Part shown: positions 23,977-32,195 of the stretch, one piece after another
How positions within the stretch are numbered: position 1 is the first letter of the stretch
Layout: each line of letters starts with the position of its first letter
Assembly: GCA_002342025.1 (NCBI GenBank)
Contig: DDPD01000009.1
Coordinates: 1 to 40,502, forward strand
From: Moraxellaceae bacterium UBA2477
Lineage (GTDB): Bacteria; Pseudomonadota; Gammaproteobacteria; Pseudomonadales; Moraxellaceae
Direction: 5' to 3'
DNA: 40,502 bases
Program-made: the position numbers and the translations under genes
Notes under the pieces: model-generated
What the model was told of the DNA's origin: nothing
Databases searched by the model: none
The model's input: only the letters and a program-made list of their open reading frames with translations

Positions 23977-26399
23977 CGGCCTGCGCGCGGAGCCGACGGG
24001 CGTTGACGATTCGGCCGGCTGCCATCATCTCGCGGTGGTAGACCGGTGTGCTGGGTCTGGATGCTTCCTTTACGAGGAGCCTCTTTGCGAGGCGCGCTCT
24101 TGTCAGAAACGCTCGTTTTGACCTTCACCGACACGCCTTCCACGACACTCGAATTCTTCTTACGCGGACTGACGTACTCGCCCTCGTTCTTCGGCTGCCA
24201 GGTCGGAATCAGGTGCTGCTTACTGTTGCCGATGAGATCGGCACGGCCCATCTCCTTCAGCGCTTCGCGCAGCAGCGGCCAGTTGTTAGCGTCGTGATAA
24301 CGCAGGAAGGCCTTGTGCAGGCGGCGACGGCGATCGCCCTTCACGATGTCCACATCTTCCGAGTCGCGGGTGACCTTGCGCAGTGGGTTCTTGCCGCTGT
24401 GATACATCGCGGTCGCGGTCGCCATCGGTGACGGATAGAACGTCTGCACCTGGTCGGCGCGGAAGCCGTTCTTCTTCAGCCAGATCGCCAGATTCATCAT
24501 GTCTTCATCGGTCGTGCCGGGGTGGGCGGCGATGAAGTAAGGGATCAGATACTGTTCCTTGCCCGCCTCTTTCGAGAACTTCTCGAACAGCTGCTTGAAC
24601 TGGTCATAGCTGCCGATGCCCGGCTTCATCATCATCGACAATGGGCCGCCTTCGGTGTGCTCGGGCGCGATCTTGAGATAGCCGCCGACGTGGTGCGTGA
24701 CCAGTTCCTTCACATATTCCGGCGAGCGCACGGCGAGGTCGTAGCGCAGACCGGAGCCAATCAGGATCTTCTTCACGCCCTTGAGCTCGCGGGCGCGGCG
24801 GTAGAGCTTGATCAGGTGCGAGTGGTCAGTATTCAGGTTCTCGCAGATGCCCGGATACACGCAGGACGGCTTGCGACAGGCGGCCTCGATTTCCGGCGTT
24901 TTGCAGGCCAGGCGATACATGTTCGCGGTCGGGCCGCCGAGGTCGGAGACGATGCCGGTGAAGCCCGGCACATCACGCATCTTTTCCACTTCGCGGATGA
25001 TCGAATCTTCCGAGCGGTTCTGGATGATGCGGCCCTCGTGCTCGGTGATTGAGCAGAAGGTGCAGCCGCCAAAGCAGCCGCGCATGATGTTGACCGAGAA
25101 GCGGATCATCTCGTAGGCCGGAATGCGCGCGTCGCCATAAGCTGGATGCGGCACGCGGGCGTATTCGAGGTCGAAGACGTAATCCATTTCTTCCGTGGTT
25201 AGCGGAATGGGTGGCGGGTTCAGCCAAACATCGCTGTCGCCGTGACGCTGCACCAAGGCGCGTGCGTTGCCCGGATTCGTCTCCAAATGCAGCACGCGGT
25301 TGGCGTGGGCATAGAGTACGGGGTCGGCTTTGACCTTCTCGAAGGACGGCAGGCGGATCACGGTTTTGTCGCGTGGCGGCATTTTGAACTTGGCCGGCTG
25401 CAGCGTGACCACGGTGGTGTCTTCTGGCAGCGCGGTCAGTTCGCCCCAAGCGCCGGGCGTGACTTCAATCGGCGCGCCGATGTCTTTCGCAGCGGGCATG
25501 GTAAGCCCCGTACTGGAGCCATCCGAGAAACTGGCACCAGCAAAGCTGGCGCCGCCGACATACTCCTTCGGACCTTTCTTCTGCTCGATTTCGCAGGCGT
25601 CGAGGTCGGCGGTGTTCACATACGGATTGAGGATGCGGTCGACCTTGCCCGGCGCATCCACACGCGTCGAATCCAGCTCGAACATGCCCTCGGGCGTGTC
25701 GCGACGCAGAAAGACAGTGCCACGCACATCGGTGATGTCGCGAATCAGCTCGCCACGCGCCAGACGGTGCGCGATCTCAACGATGGCGCGCTCGGCATTG
25801 CCGTAGAGCAGGATGTCGGACTTGGCATCGAGCAGGATGGAGCGACGCACCTTGTCCTGCCAGTAGTCGTAGTGCGCGATACGTCGTAGTGACGCTTCGA
25901 TGCCGCCCAGAACCTGCGGCACTTCGGGGAAGGCTTCGCGCGCGCGCTGGGCATAGACCAGACTGGCGCGGTCGGGGCGACGGCCGCCTTCATCATTGGG
26001 CGAATAGGCATCGTCGGAGCGGATTTTTCGATCCGCTGTGTAGCGGTTGATCATCGAATCCATGTTGCCAGCGGCGATGCCGAAAAACAGATTCGGTTTC
26101 CCCAGCGCCTTAAACGGTTCGGCGGATTGCCAGTCAGGCTGCGCGATGATGCCTACACGAAAGCCTTGGGCTTCGAGCAGACGACCGATGATGGCCATGC
26201 CAAAACTTGGGTGGTCTACGTAGGCATCGCCGGTGATGATGATGATGTCGCAGCTGTCCCAGCCGAGCTGGTCCATTTCATCGCGCGACATCGGCAAAAA
26301 CGGAGCTGTGCCATAGCACTCCGCCCAGTAACGGTCGAAGCCGAACAGCAGGGGCGCTTCCTGCGTGCCGACGGTGACTTTTTCTGAAGGCAGACTCAT
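23973..26399 (-). CDS. ygiQ: YgiQ family radical SAM protein
   Basis: An 808-residue protein of the UPF0313/YgiQ family. The N-terminal B12-binding-like domain (about 45-220) precedes the radical SAM core, whose cluster motif RGCFGGCTFC gives Cys442, Cys446 and Cys449. A TIM-barrel half with PEHTEGG near 600 follows, then a basic, Pro/Arg-rich low-complexity tail (about 750-808). A Gly/Ser/Ala-rich insert at about 282-300 makes it longer than E. coli YgiQ (739 as I recall). The function is not established. GGAG lies eight bases before ATG 26399. It is 24 bases after the small lipoprotein gene, so probably last in an argH-lipoprotein-ygiQ operon. Confidence 0.93.
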   Translation of the reverse strand: MSLPSEKVTVGTQEAPLLFGFDRYWAECYGTAPFLPMSRDEMDQLGWDSCDIIIITGDAYVDHPSFGMAIIGRLLEAQGFRVGIIAQPDWQSAEPFKALGKPNLFFGIAAGNMDSMINRYTADRKIRSDDAYSPNDEGGRRPDRASLVYAQRAREAFPEVPQVLGGIEASLRRIAHYDYWQDKVRRSILLDAKSDILLYGNAERAIVEIAHRLARGELIRDITDVRGTVFLRRDTPEGMFELDSTRVDAPGKVDRILNPYVNTADLDACEIEQKKGPKEYVGGASFAGASFSDGSSTGLTMPAAKDIGAPIEVTPGAWGELTALPEDTTVVTLQPAKFKMPPRDKTVIRLPSFEKVKADPVLYAHANRVLHLETNPGNARALVQRHGDSDVWLNPPPIPLTTEEMDYVFDLEYARVPHPAYGDARIPAYEMIRFSVNIMRGCFGGCTFCSITEHEGRIIQNRSEDSIIREVEKMRDVPGFTGIVSDLGGPTANMYRLACKTPEIEAACRKPSCVYPGICENLNTDHSHLIKLYRRARELKGVKKILIGSGLRYDLAVRSPEYVKELVTHHVGGYLKIAPEHTEGGPLSMMMKPGIGSYDQFKQLFEKFSKEAGKEQYLIPYFIAAHPGTTDEDMMNLAIWLKKNGFRADQVQTFYPSPMATATAMYHSGKNPLRKVTRDSEDVDIVKGDRRRRLHKAFLRYHDANNWPLLREALKEMGRADLIGNSKQHLIPTWQPKNEGEYVSPRKKNSSVVEGVSVKVKTSVSDKSAPRKEAPRKGSIQTQHTGLPPRDDGSRPNRQRPSAPRAGR

Positions 26400-26423
26400 G
26401 GCATTTCTCCGGGGTTGCTTGGC

Positions 26424-26942
26424 TTACAGGCCTAGCAGGGGCATCAGTGCCAGAACAACGTCGGTACTCATGCCCGTACGGCTGCCGATGCTGGCGGCCA
26501 GACCTGTTTTCAGGCTGGCCAGGGAGTTATTGCGCAGCACGGTGGCTGATTTCACGGCGGCTTGATCGGCTGCCGTGAGTTTTTTGCCAAGGCTGCTTTC
26601 AATTTTGGCCACAGCCGCATGTTCACTTAAGGGCTTACCAGCTTCTGGGAAAAGTGCTGCAAGCACCGCACCATTGAGGCCAACTTGAGCGCCCACTTTG
26701 TTGAGGAAGTTGTTTTGAGCATTATTCAGACCAACCTTGGCAGTCCCAGTAAGGCCTTGAACCTGCAAGCGCTCTGCAAGGGTTAGCGCACTGCCGCGCT
26801 TGGCTTCCATGGCCGCCAAAAACGATTGCGTTTGCGTGGGCGTTGCAGTGTTGCTAGCCGCTGGTGCTGTGCCATTACCGGCAGGTGCTGTTGCGCAAGC
26901 TGCCAGCACAAGGGTCAAAGTCAGTATCGATAAAACACGCAT
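26424..26942 (-). CDS. Small predicted lipoprotein, unknown function
   Basis: A 172-residue protein with a type II signal peptide: MRVLSILTLTLVLAACATAP, lipobox LAAC with Cys16 as the lipidated residue. The +2 residue is Ala, so outer-membrane sorting is expected. A Thr/Ala/Pro-rich linker (17-40) is followed by an Ala/Leu-rich helical domain with two similar Asn/Gly-containing segments (NNAQNNFLNKVGAQVGLNG; SSLGKKLTAADQAAVKSA). I do not recognise the family. ATG 26942 follows AAGGAG at six bases; an in-frame TTG at 26948 is less likely. It lies 14 bases after argH and 24 before ygiQ, on the same strand. Confidence 0.75.
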   Translation of the reverse strand: MRVLSILTLTLVLAACATAPAGNGTAPAASNTATPTQTQSFLAAMEAKRGSALTLAERLQVQGLTGTAKVGLNNAQNNFLNKVGAQVGLNGAVLAALFPEAGKPLSEHAAVAKIESSLGKKLTAADQAAVKSATVLRNNSLASLKTGLAASIGSRTGMSTDVVLALMPLLGL

Positions 26943-26956
26943 GAACAACTCCTTGA

Positions 26957-28342
26957 TTAGTTAATGCGAGCGCGGGCGCGCTCAACGGCGGCACGGACTT
27001 GAGCCGGTGCAGTGCCGCCAAAATGGTTTCGGGCGCTGACTGAGCCTTCCAGTGTCAGTACCGTAAATACATCATCGGCAATGATGGACGAGAACTGTTG
27101 TAGCTCGGTCAGCGTCATTTCCGCTAAGTCTTTGCCGGTCTGCACGCCATACCCCACGGCTTTGCCGACAACTTCATGGGCATCACGGAAAGCAACGCCG
27201 CGCTTGACCAAGTAATCGGCCAAGTCGGTCGCCGTGGCGAAGCCACGACGGGCGGCTTCACGCATGATGTCGCGACGCGGTTGCAGTGCAGGCACCATGT
27301 CGGCAAATGCGCGCAGCGAGCCACGCACGGTGTCGATCGCATCGAATAACGGTTCTTTGTCTTCTTGGTTGTCTTTGTTGTAGGCCAAAGGCTGGCCTTT
27401 CATTAAGGTCAGCAGCGCCATGAGATGCCCAAAGACGCGCCCGGCCTTGCCGCGAACCAGCTCGGGGACATCCGGGTTTTTCTTCTGAGGCATGATGGAA
27501 GAGCCGGTGCAGAAGCGATCTGGCAGATCAACAAACTGAAACTGTGCCGACGCCCACAGCACTAGCTCTTCGCTGAAGCGCGACAGATGCATCATGATTA
27601 GTGCGGCGGCGGAACTGAACTCAATCGCGAAGTCTCGGTCCGACACGGCGTCCAGCGAGTTTTCGCAGACGGCATCAAAACCCAGTAGCTCGGCAGTGTA
27701 ATGACGATCAATCGGGTAAGTCGTCCCGGCCAGGGCAGCAGCGCCCAACGGCAGGCGATTAACGCGTTGGCGCAGATCCACGAGGCGCTCGTCGTCACGC
27801 TTGAGGTTTTCGAACCAGGCCAGCAGGTGGTGGCCAAAGGTCACTGGCTGCGCCGTCTGTAGATGCGTAAAGCCGGGCATGATGGTGTCGGCTTCTCGTT
27901 CGGCAAGGTCAATTAAGCCGGTCAACAGGCGCTTGAGTTCCGCGCGGATGGCATCGATTTCATCGCGCACATACAAACGAATGTCCGTGGCGACCTGGTC
28001 ATTGCGGCTGCGGCCGGTATGCAGGCGCTTGCCAGCAATACCGATGCGCTCGGTGAGCCGATGCTCGATGTTCATGTGCACATCTTCGAGATCGACACGC
28101 CATTCAAATTGTCCGGCTTCAATTTCGCCGAGAATCTGTTCGAGACCCGCAATGATCAGATCACGGTCGGCCACGCTGAGTACGCCGACTTTGGCGAGCA
28201 TGGTGGCGTGTGCGATAGAGCCGCGAATATCTTGGCGATACATGCGCTGGTCAAAGCGCACAGAGGCCGTAAATTCGGCGACAAACTGGTCGGTGGCCTC
28301 AGAAAAACGGCCGCCCCACATGGATGAGGATGTATTGCTCAT
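26957..28342 (-). CDS. argH: Argininosuccinate lyase
   Basis: A 461-residue cytoplasmic enzyme that splits argininosuccinate into arginine and fumarate, the last step of arginine synthesis. It is a member of the fumarase/aspartase superfamily, with the signature GSSIMPQKKNPD at 280-291 holding the catalytic Ser loop, His160 in PGFTHLQTAQP, and GRSRNDQVATD at 110-120. ATG 28342 is where homology starts (MWGGRFSEATDQF follows); an in-frame start at 28402 would overlap the promoter. A strong extended -10 and a leader hairpin lie upstream. Placement beside algZ is the Pseudomonas arrangement. Confidence 0.96.
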   Translation of the reverse strand: MSNTSSSMWGGRFSEATDQFVAEFTASVRFDQRMYRQDIRGSIAHATMLAKVGVLSVADRDLIIAGLEQILGEIEAGQFEWRVDLEDVHMNIEHRLTERIGIAGKRLHTGRSRNDQVATDIRLYVRDEIDAIRAELKRLLTGLIDLAEREADTIMPGFTHLQTAQPVTFGHHLLAWFENLKRDDERLVDLRQRVNRLPLGAAALAGTTYPIDRHYTAELLGFDAVCENSLDAVSDRDFAIEFSSAAALIMMHLSRFSEELVLWASAQFQFVDLPDRFCTGSSIMPQKKNPDVPELVRGKAGRVFGHLMALLTLMKGQPLAYNKDNQEDKEPLFDAIDTVRGSLRAFADMVPALQPRRDIMREAARRGFATATDLADYLVKRGVAFRDAHEVVGKAVGYGVQTGKDLAEMTLTELQQFSSIIADDVFTVLTLEGSVSARNHFGGTAPAQVRAAVERARARIN

Positions 28343-28359
28343 GAAATAACCCGATGTTT

Positions 28360-28383
28360 CGCTAGCTTGCAGTTCAGCTAGCG
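28360..28383 (-). promoter_or_regulatory. Leader hairpin in the argH 5' untranslated region
   Basis: CGCTAGC and GCTAGCG pair perfectly (7 bp, ten-base loop) between the argH promoter and its start codon. In the argH transcript a further ACCC/GGGT pairing is possible, bringing the bases next to the start codon into the structure. It could tune argH translation or protect the message end. Confidence 0.5.
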
Positions 28384-28400
28384 GGTCAAAAAGTGCGCGC

Positions 28401-28409
28401 ATTATAGCA
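28401..28409 (-). promoter_or_regulatory. Extended -10 promoter of argH
   Basis: On the minus strand TGCTATAAT, a perfect extended -10 element, lies 59 bases upstream of the argH ATG. No good -35 hexamer is seen, which is usual for extended -10 promoters. Predicted transcription start is near 28394. Confidence 0.6.
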
Positions 28410-28456
28410 GCTCGACAAGGCTTGCCGCGCTGCTCGTGTCCGTGCAGACTCGCGAT

Positions 28457-29566
28457 ATGTCAATAAAAACAACAAACCCACCCGTCGCAGCGACCAGCAG
28501 CGGACAAAAGAGTGACGAACTAAACGATTTTTGGCTGCCCGACTTTTGCTCGACGGCAGCGGCGCGTCGTTTAGCCAGTTTGGCCATCCTTATTGCACTC
28601 ATTCTGTTAGTGGCTCAGGCGCCGAGTCTCTGGCCTCTCCCGCTGTGGGACTTTTTTCTGCTAGCAACGCTCTCCGGCGCGGTCATTGCCATTAGTTTTG
28701 CTCTGATTTGTCGTTGGCGCGTGGCTATGGCGTCTTGGCCGCACTTGACCATTGGTGTGGCGTCCGTCGCGCTCATTATGTTCAATTTGGTGTGGCTGAG
28801 TGTGTTGGGGATTTATCTGCTGGACTGGCTGCAGCTGCCCCTGATGTCGTTTGTCAGTAACGAATACAGCACGCTGGCTCGGCATTTAATTATTGTCGCG
28901 CTGTTTGCCAGTTTATTTTTGCGCTACTTAGCCCTGCAGGCGCAACTCAGAATACGTGAGAAAACGGCATTGCAAGCGCGATTGGAAGCGTTGCAGGCGC
29001 GTATTCAGCCGCACTTTTTATTCAACTCGATGAATATTATCGCCAGCTTAATTGCGGTTGACCCCGACAAGGCGGAGCAGGCAGTAGAGGACCTAGCTAC
29101 GCTGTTTCGCGCCAGTTTGCGCGATACCGTCGATGTCAGTTTGGCAGAAGAAATTGCCTTATGCCGCCGATATGCCAATATCGAAGAACTGCGCTTGGGT
29201 GATAGATTGGCGATTGATTGGCAGGTGGGCGCGGGCGTGGAGTCATTACGAATCCCCCACCTTTCTTTACAGCCGCTTTTAGAAAATGCGATTAGACATG
29301 GTGTTGAACTTTCCGCCGTTCGCTGCGACATTACGCTAAAGGTAGTTTGTGGCCCTGAATGGGTTGATATTGAACTGACCAATCCAGTGGCTCAGGGTGC
29401 AACGCGCAGTGGCAATCAAATGTCATTGCGTAATGTTACGGAGCGGTTGAAAGCGCGTTTCGGTGAGCAGGCTAGTCTGCAAGCCAGCGCGAGTAACGGG
29501 ATGTTTGTAACGCGTTTGCGTTATCCGCACGGACAAAGTCCGGCACAACAAAAGAGCCGACGATAG
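28457..29566 (+). CDS. algZ: AlgZ/FimS-type LytS-family sensor histidine kinase
   Basis: A 369-residue inner-membrane sensor. Four hydrophobic helices (about 40-53, 62-86, 97-120, 140-160) lead into a His_kinase (PF06580) domain with the phosphoacceptor His186 in RIQPHFLFNSMN and a degenerate ATP site whose N-box includes LLENAIRHGVE (Asn277). The usual G-boxes of classical kinases are not seen, as in AlgZ/FimS. It pairs with the LytTR regulator 41 bases downstream. In Pseudomonas aeruginosa this pair controls alginate and type IV pili; the target here is unknown. The start is uncertain: ATG 28457 is used, GTG 28436 is possible, and neither has a clear ribosome binding site. Confidence 0.88.
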   Translation: MSIKTTNPPVAATSSGQKSDELNDFWLPDFCSTAAARRLASLAILIALILLVAQAPSLWPLPLWDFFLLATLSGAVIAISFALICRWRVAMASWPHLTIGVASVALIMFNLVWLSVLGIYLLDWLQLPLMSFVSNEYSTLARHLIIVALFASLFLRYLALQAQLRIREKTALQARLEALQARIQPHFLFNSMNIIASLIAVDPDKAEQAVEDLATLFRASLRDTVDVSLAEEIALCRRYANIEELRLGDRLAIDWQVGAGVESLRIPHLSLQPLLENAIRHGVELSAVRCDITLKVVCGPEWVDIELTNPVAQGATRSGNQMSLRNVTERLKARFGEQASLQASASNGMFVTRLRYPHGQSPAQQKSRR

Positions 29567-29607
29567 GAAATCATCGGACATAAAAAGAAAAATAGAGGGT
29601 AAGGCAG

Positions 29608-30360
29608 ATGAAACCAAGAGTCATTATTTGTGACGATGAACGTTTAGCCCGCGAACGTTTAGTGCGGCTACTGGAAGACATCGGTGGCTATGAACTTGTG
29701 GGGTTGGCTGAGCACGGCGAAGCTGCATTGAAGCTCGTACAAGACTATCAGCCAGACATTATCCTGATGGATATGCGTATGCCGGTGATGGACGGCCTGA
29801 CCTGCGCCCGTCAACTCGGACTGATGGACGTCCCGCCCGCCATTATTTTCTGCACGGCTTTCGATGAGCACGCACTGGAGGCTTTCTCCGTGCAAGCCTC
29901 GGGTTATGTGTTAAAGCCCGTGAGCCGTGAAAGTCTGCGCGAAGCACTGGCCCGAGCCTGCCGTGTAAACCAGCTGCAATTGGAAAGCATGCGCCAACAG
30001 CCGGTGGCAGCCGAGCAAGCGGCTTCGTGCCGCAGTCACATTACGGCGCGCACGCATCGCGGCATTGAATTGATTCCAATCGATGAAATTCGTTATTTCC
30101 TTGCGGATCACAAGTACGTTACGGTGCGTCATGAGCATGGTGAGGTCTTGATTGATGAAACGCTGAAAGAGCTCGAAGAAGAGTTTGGCGATCGTTTCAT
30201 TCGTATTCACCGCAATGCCTTGCTGTCGCTTACCTATCTCGAAGGCTTAGAGCTGATTGCGACGGGTCAGTATCGCGTGCGTATTCGCGGCTTGGACGAG
30301 CGCCTCGTGGTGAGCCGCCGGCATTTGCCCGAATTGCGTGAGACGCTGCATCGCGTTTGA
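29608..30360 (+). CDS. algR: AlgR-type LytTR response regulator
   Basis: A 250-residue regulator. The receiver domain (1-120) has Asp9/Asp10, phosphoacceptor Asp55 (IILMDMRMPVMDG), Thr83 and Lys103. The LytTR DNA-binding domain (about 145-245) contains THRGIELIPIDEIRYFLADHKYVTV and FIRIHRNALLSLTYL (both quoted in part of longer blocks). GAGGGTAAGG gives a good ribosome binding site. It follows algZ and precedes hemC, the P. aeruginosa order. Expected to bind direct-repeat sites and control surface or motility genes. A terminator-like hairpin (30380-30429) separates it from hemC. Confidence 0.93.
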   Translation: MKPRVIICDDERLARERLVRLLEDIGGYELVGLAEHGEAALKLVQDYQPDIILMDMRMPVMDGLTCARQLGLMDVPPAIIFCTAFDEHALEAFSVQASGYVLKPVSRESLREALARACRVNQLQLESMRQQPVAAEQAASCRSHITARTHRGIELIPIDEIRYFLADHKYVTVRHEHGEVLIDETLKELEEEFGDRFIRIHRNALLSLTYLEGLELIATGQYRVRIRGLDERLVVSRRHLPELRETLHRV

Positions 30361-30379
30361 TGCGCTTCTCGCGTTACAC

Positions 30380-30429
30380 AAACCTCAGGGCTGGTTACAC
30401 TGCGCGCAGTGGCCGGCCCTGAGGTTTTT
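30380..30429 (+). terminator. Nested hairpin with T-run covering the hemC ribosome binding site
   Basis: AAACCTCAGGGC (30380-30391) pairs perfectly with GCCCTGAGGTTT (30416-30427). Inside lies a 14-base perfect palindrome, CACTGCGCGCAGTG (30398-30411). Five T follow the stem (30425-30429) directly before the hemC ATG at 30430. It has the form of an intrinsic terminator for algZR, but GAGG (30421-30424), the only visible hemC ribosome binding site, sits in the 3' arm. It may therefore act as an attenuator or translational switch. Confidence 0.75.
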
Positions 30430-31401
30430 ATGACATCTTCTGCTTCTTCCCTTCCCGATCTTGGCACCCTGCGAATTGCCACACGACAAAGCCCTTTAGC
30501 GCTTTGGCAGGCGCATTACGTGGCAGATGCCTTGCGTGCACATCATCCTGGCCTGAACGTCGAATTACTCACCATGGTGACTCGTGGCGACAAAATTCTC
30601 GACACGCCGTTGGCGAAAATTGGTGGCAAAGGCCTCTTCGTTAAAGAGCTGGAAGTGGCCATGCTCGAAGGCCGCGCGGACCTTGCAGTGCACTCCATGA
30701 AAGACGTGCCTATGGCTTTTCCCGAAGGCTTAGGCCTAACAGCAATCTGTGAGCGGGAAGATCCGCGCGATGCCTTTGTCAGTAATCATTTTGCCAGTTT
30801 GGATGACTTGCCTCAGGGTGCCGTGGTCGGTACTTCCAGTCTGCGTCGCCAATGTCAGCTCCGCCGCCATCGCCCGGACTTAGTCATTAAAGATTTGCGC
30901 GGCAACGTGAACACGCGTTTGGCGAAATTAGACAACGGTGAGTACGACGCGCTGATTTTGGCGAGTGCCGGGTTGATACGACTGGGCATGTCTGAACGGA
31001 TTCGTACTGCGCTTGCCGAGGCCGTATTGCTCCCGGCCGTGGGGCAAGGTGCCGTGGGCATCGAATGCCGCCTAGAAGATGCCCGTACGCGCGCCTTACT
31101 TGCGCCGTTAAATCATGCCGATACTGCGCTGTGTGTGACCGCCGAACGAGCCATGAACACCCGGTTGCAAGGGGGGTGTCAGGTGCCTATTGCAGGTTTT
31201 GCTACCTTGAATAAGGGGCAGTTGCATCTGCAGGGTCGTGTTGGCAGTCTCGATGGTAGTCAATTATTAGAAGCCAGCTGTGTTGCCTCAATGACAGAGG
31301 CCGTGTTGCTGGGTGAGCAGGTTGCCGAGCAATTATTGGCGGCGGGTGCAGCGGAAATTCTCGCAGCGGTTTACGGTGATCATGGGCATGTTGCCCCTTA
31401 A
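30430..31401 (+). CDS. hemC: Porphobilinogen deaminase (hydroxymethylbilane synthase)
   Basis: A 323-residue cytoplasmic enzyme that joins four porphobilinogen units into hydroxymethylbilane. The dipyrromethane cofactor is held by Cys250 (LQGGCQVPIAG). Catalytic Asp92 lies in HSMKDVP (88-94), and substrate-binding arginines lie in GTSSLRRQCQLRRHRPD near 134-150. ATG 30430 is chosen because GAGG is six bases upstream and homology (LRIATRQSPLALWQA) starts soon after; GTG 30409 lies inside the hairpin. The 3' end overlaps the hemD start by about 20 bases. Confidence 0.96.
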   Translation: MTSSASSLPDLGTLRIATRQSPLALWQAHYVADALRAHHPGLNVELLTMVTRGDKILDTPLAKIGGKGLFVKELEVAMLEGRADLAVHSMKDVPMAFPEGLGLTAICEREDPRDAFVSNHFASLDDLPQGAVVGTSSLRRQCQLRRHRPDLVIKDLRGNVNTRLAKLDNGEYDALILASAGLIRLGMSERIRTALAEAVLLPAVGQGAVGIECRLEDARTRALLAPLNHADTALCVTAERAMNTRLQGGCQVPIAGFATLNKGQLHLQGRVGSLDGSQLLEASCVASMTEAVLLGEQVAEQLLAAGAAEILAAVYGDHGHVAP

Positions 31402-32164
31402 ATCTGACCCGAGTCTATCGGGGGTTTGTGTGCTAAACCCACGGCCTGCTCGCCAAGCAGAAGCACTCACGCAAGCCTTAAAAAGCGCTGGTGCGAATGT
31501 TTTAGAGCTTCCTCTGCTGGATATTGTTTCACTGGCGTTGGATTCGACAGCAAAGCAATACCTAATGGATCTTGATCGCTATCAGACGGTAGTTTTTGTT
31601 AGTGCTAATGCGGCGAGACTTGGTTTGGAAGCGGTTGCCGATTACTGGCCCCAGTGGCCGCAGGGCCTGTCGATTGTCGCGGTTGGGCCCGCAACCCTAT
31701 CCTTGTTAGATGAAGCCGGCTTAAGCGCAGTCGCACCGGACCAAGAGGACAGCGAGGGCATGTTAGCTCTGCCGGCATTGAGCCACGTAACAGGCCATCG
31801 CGTGTTATTGTTTCGGGGAGACACAGGGCGCGAACTTTTGCCTGATACGTTGCGTGCACGGGGTGCGCAGGTAGATATATTGCCGCTCTATACGCGCAAG
31901 CTGCCAGAAGCTACCGAAACGATTTGGGAAAATCGACCCCAAGAGCCGGATGTGGTGCTGCTCTCCAGTGCGCTGATATGGCAGCATTGGCAATATGTTG
32001 CGGGTGACTTTGCCATAAAACCCGTACTAATTGCTGTGAGCCAGCGTTTAGCTACACAAGTCCGTGCGGCGGGTGCTACACGGGTGTTGTGCAGTCAGGG
32101 AGCCACACCTGAGGCATGGCTGCAGGCATTGCATCAGTGGCGGGTTTCTTCGTCTGATTTTTAA
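31382..32164 (+). CDS. hemD: Uroporphyrinogen-III synthase
   Basis: A 260-residue enzyme that closes hydroxymethylbilane with inversion of ring D. The family is poorly conserved, but the N-terminal VCVLNPRPARQAEALTQAL, VVFVSANAARLGLEAV, LFRGDTGRELLPDTLRARGA and the linker strand VDILPLYTRKLPE match HemD two-domain proteins. The start, ATG 31382 or 31388, lies inside hemC, so translation is coupled. It is followed 31 bases later by hemX. Confidence 0.9.
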   Translation: MGMLPLKSDPSLSGVCVLNPRPARQAEALTQALKSAGANVLELPLLDIVSLALDSTAKQYLMDLDRYQTVVFVSANAARLGLEAVADYWPQWPQGLSIVAVGPATLSLLDEAGLSAVAPDQEDSEGMLALPALSHVTGHRVLLFRGDTGRELLPDTLRARGAQVDILPLYTRKLPEATETIWENRPQEPDVVLLSSALIWQHWQYVAGDFAIKPVLIAVSQRLATQVRAAGATRVLCSQGATPEAWLQALHQWRVSSSDF

Positions 32165-32195
32165 GGGCCTTTAGTAGCCAAAATAGGGAAAGCAC

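Noticed and set aside
24522..25889. Two long plus-strand open frames (24522-25052 and 25242-25889)
   Set aside because: Both lie antisense to the well-supported ygiQ gene in a GC-rich stretch; composition reflects the complementary codons.
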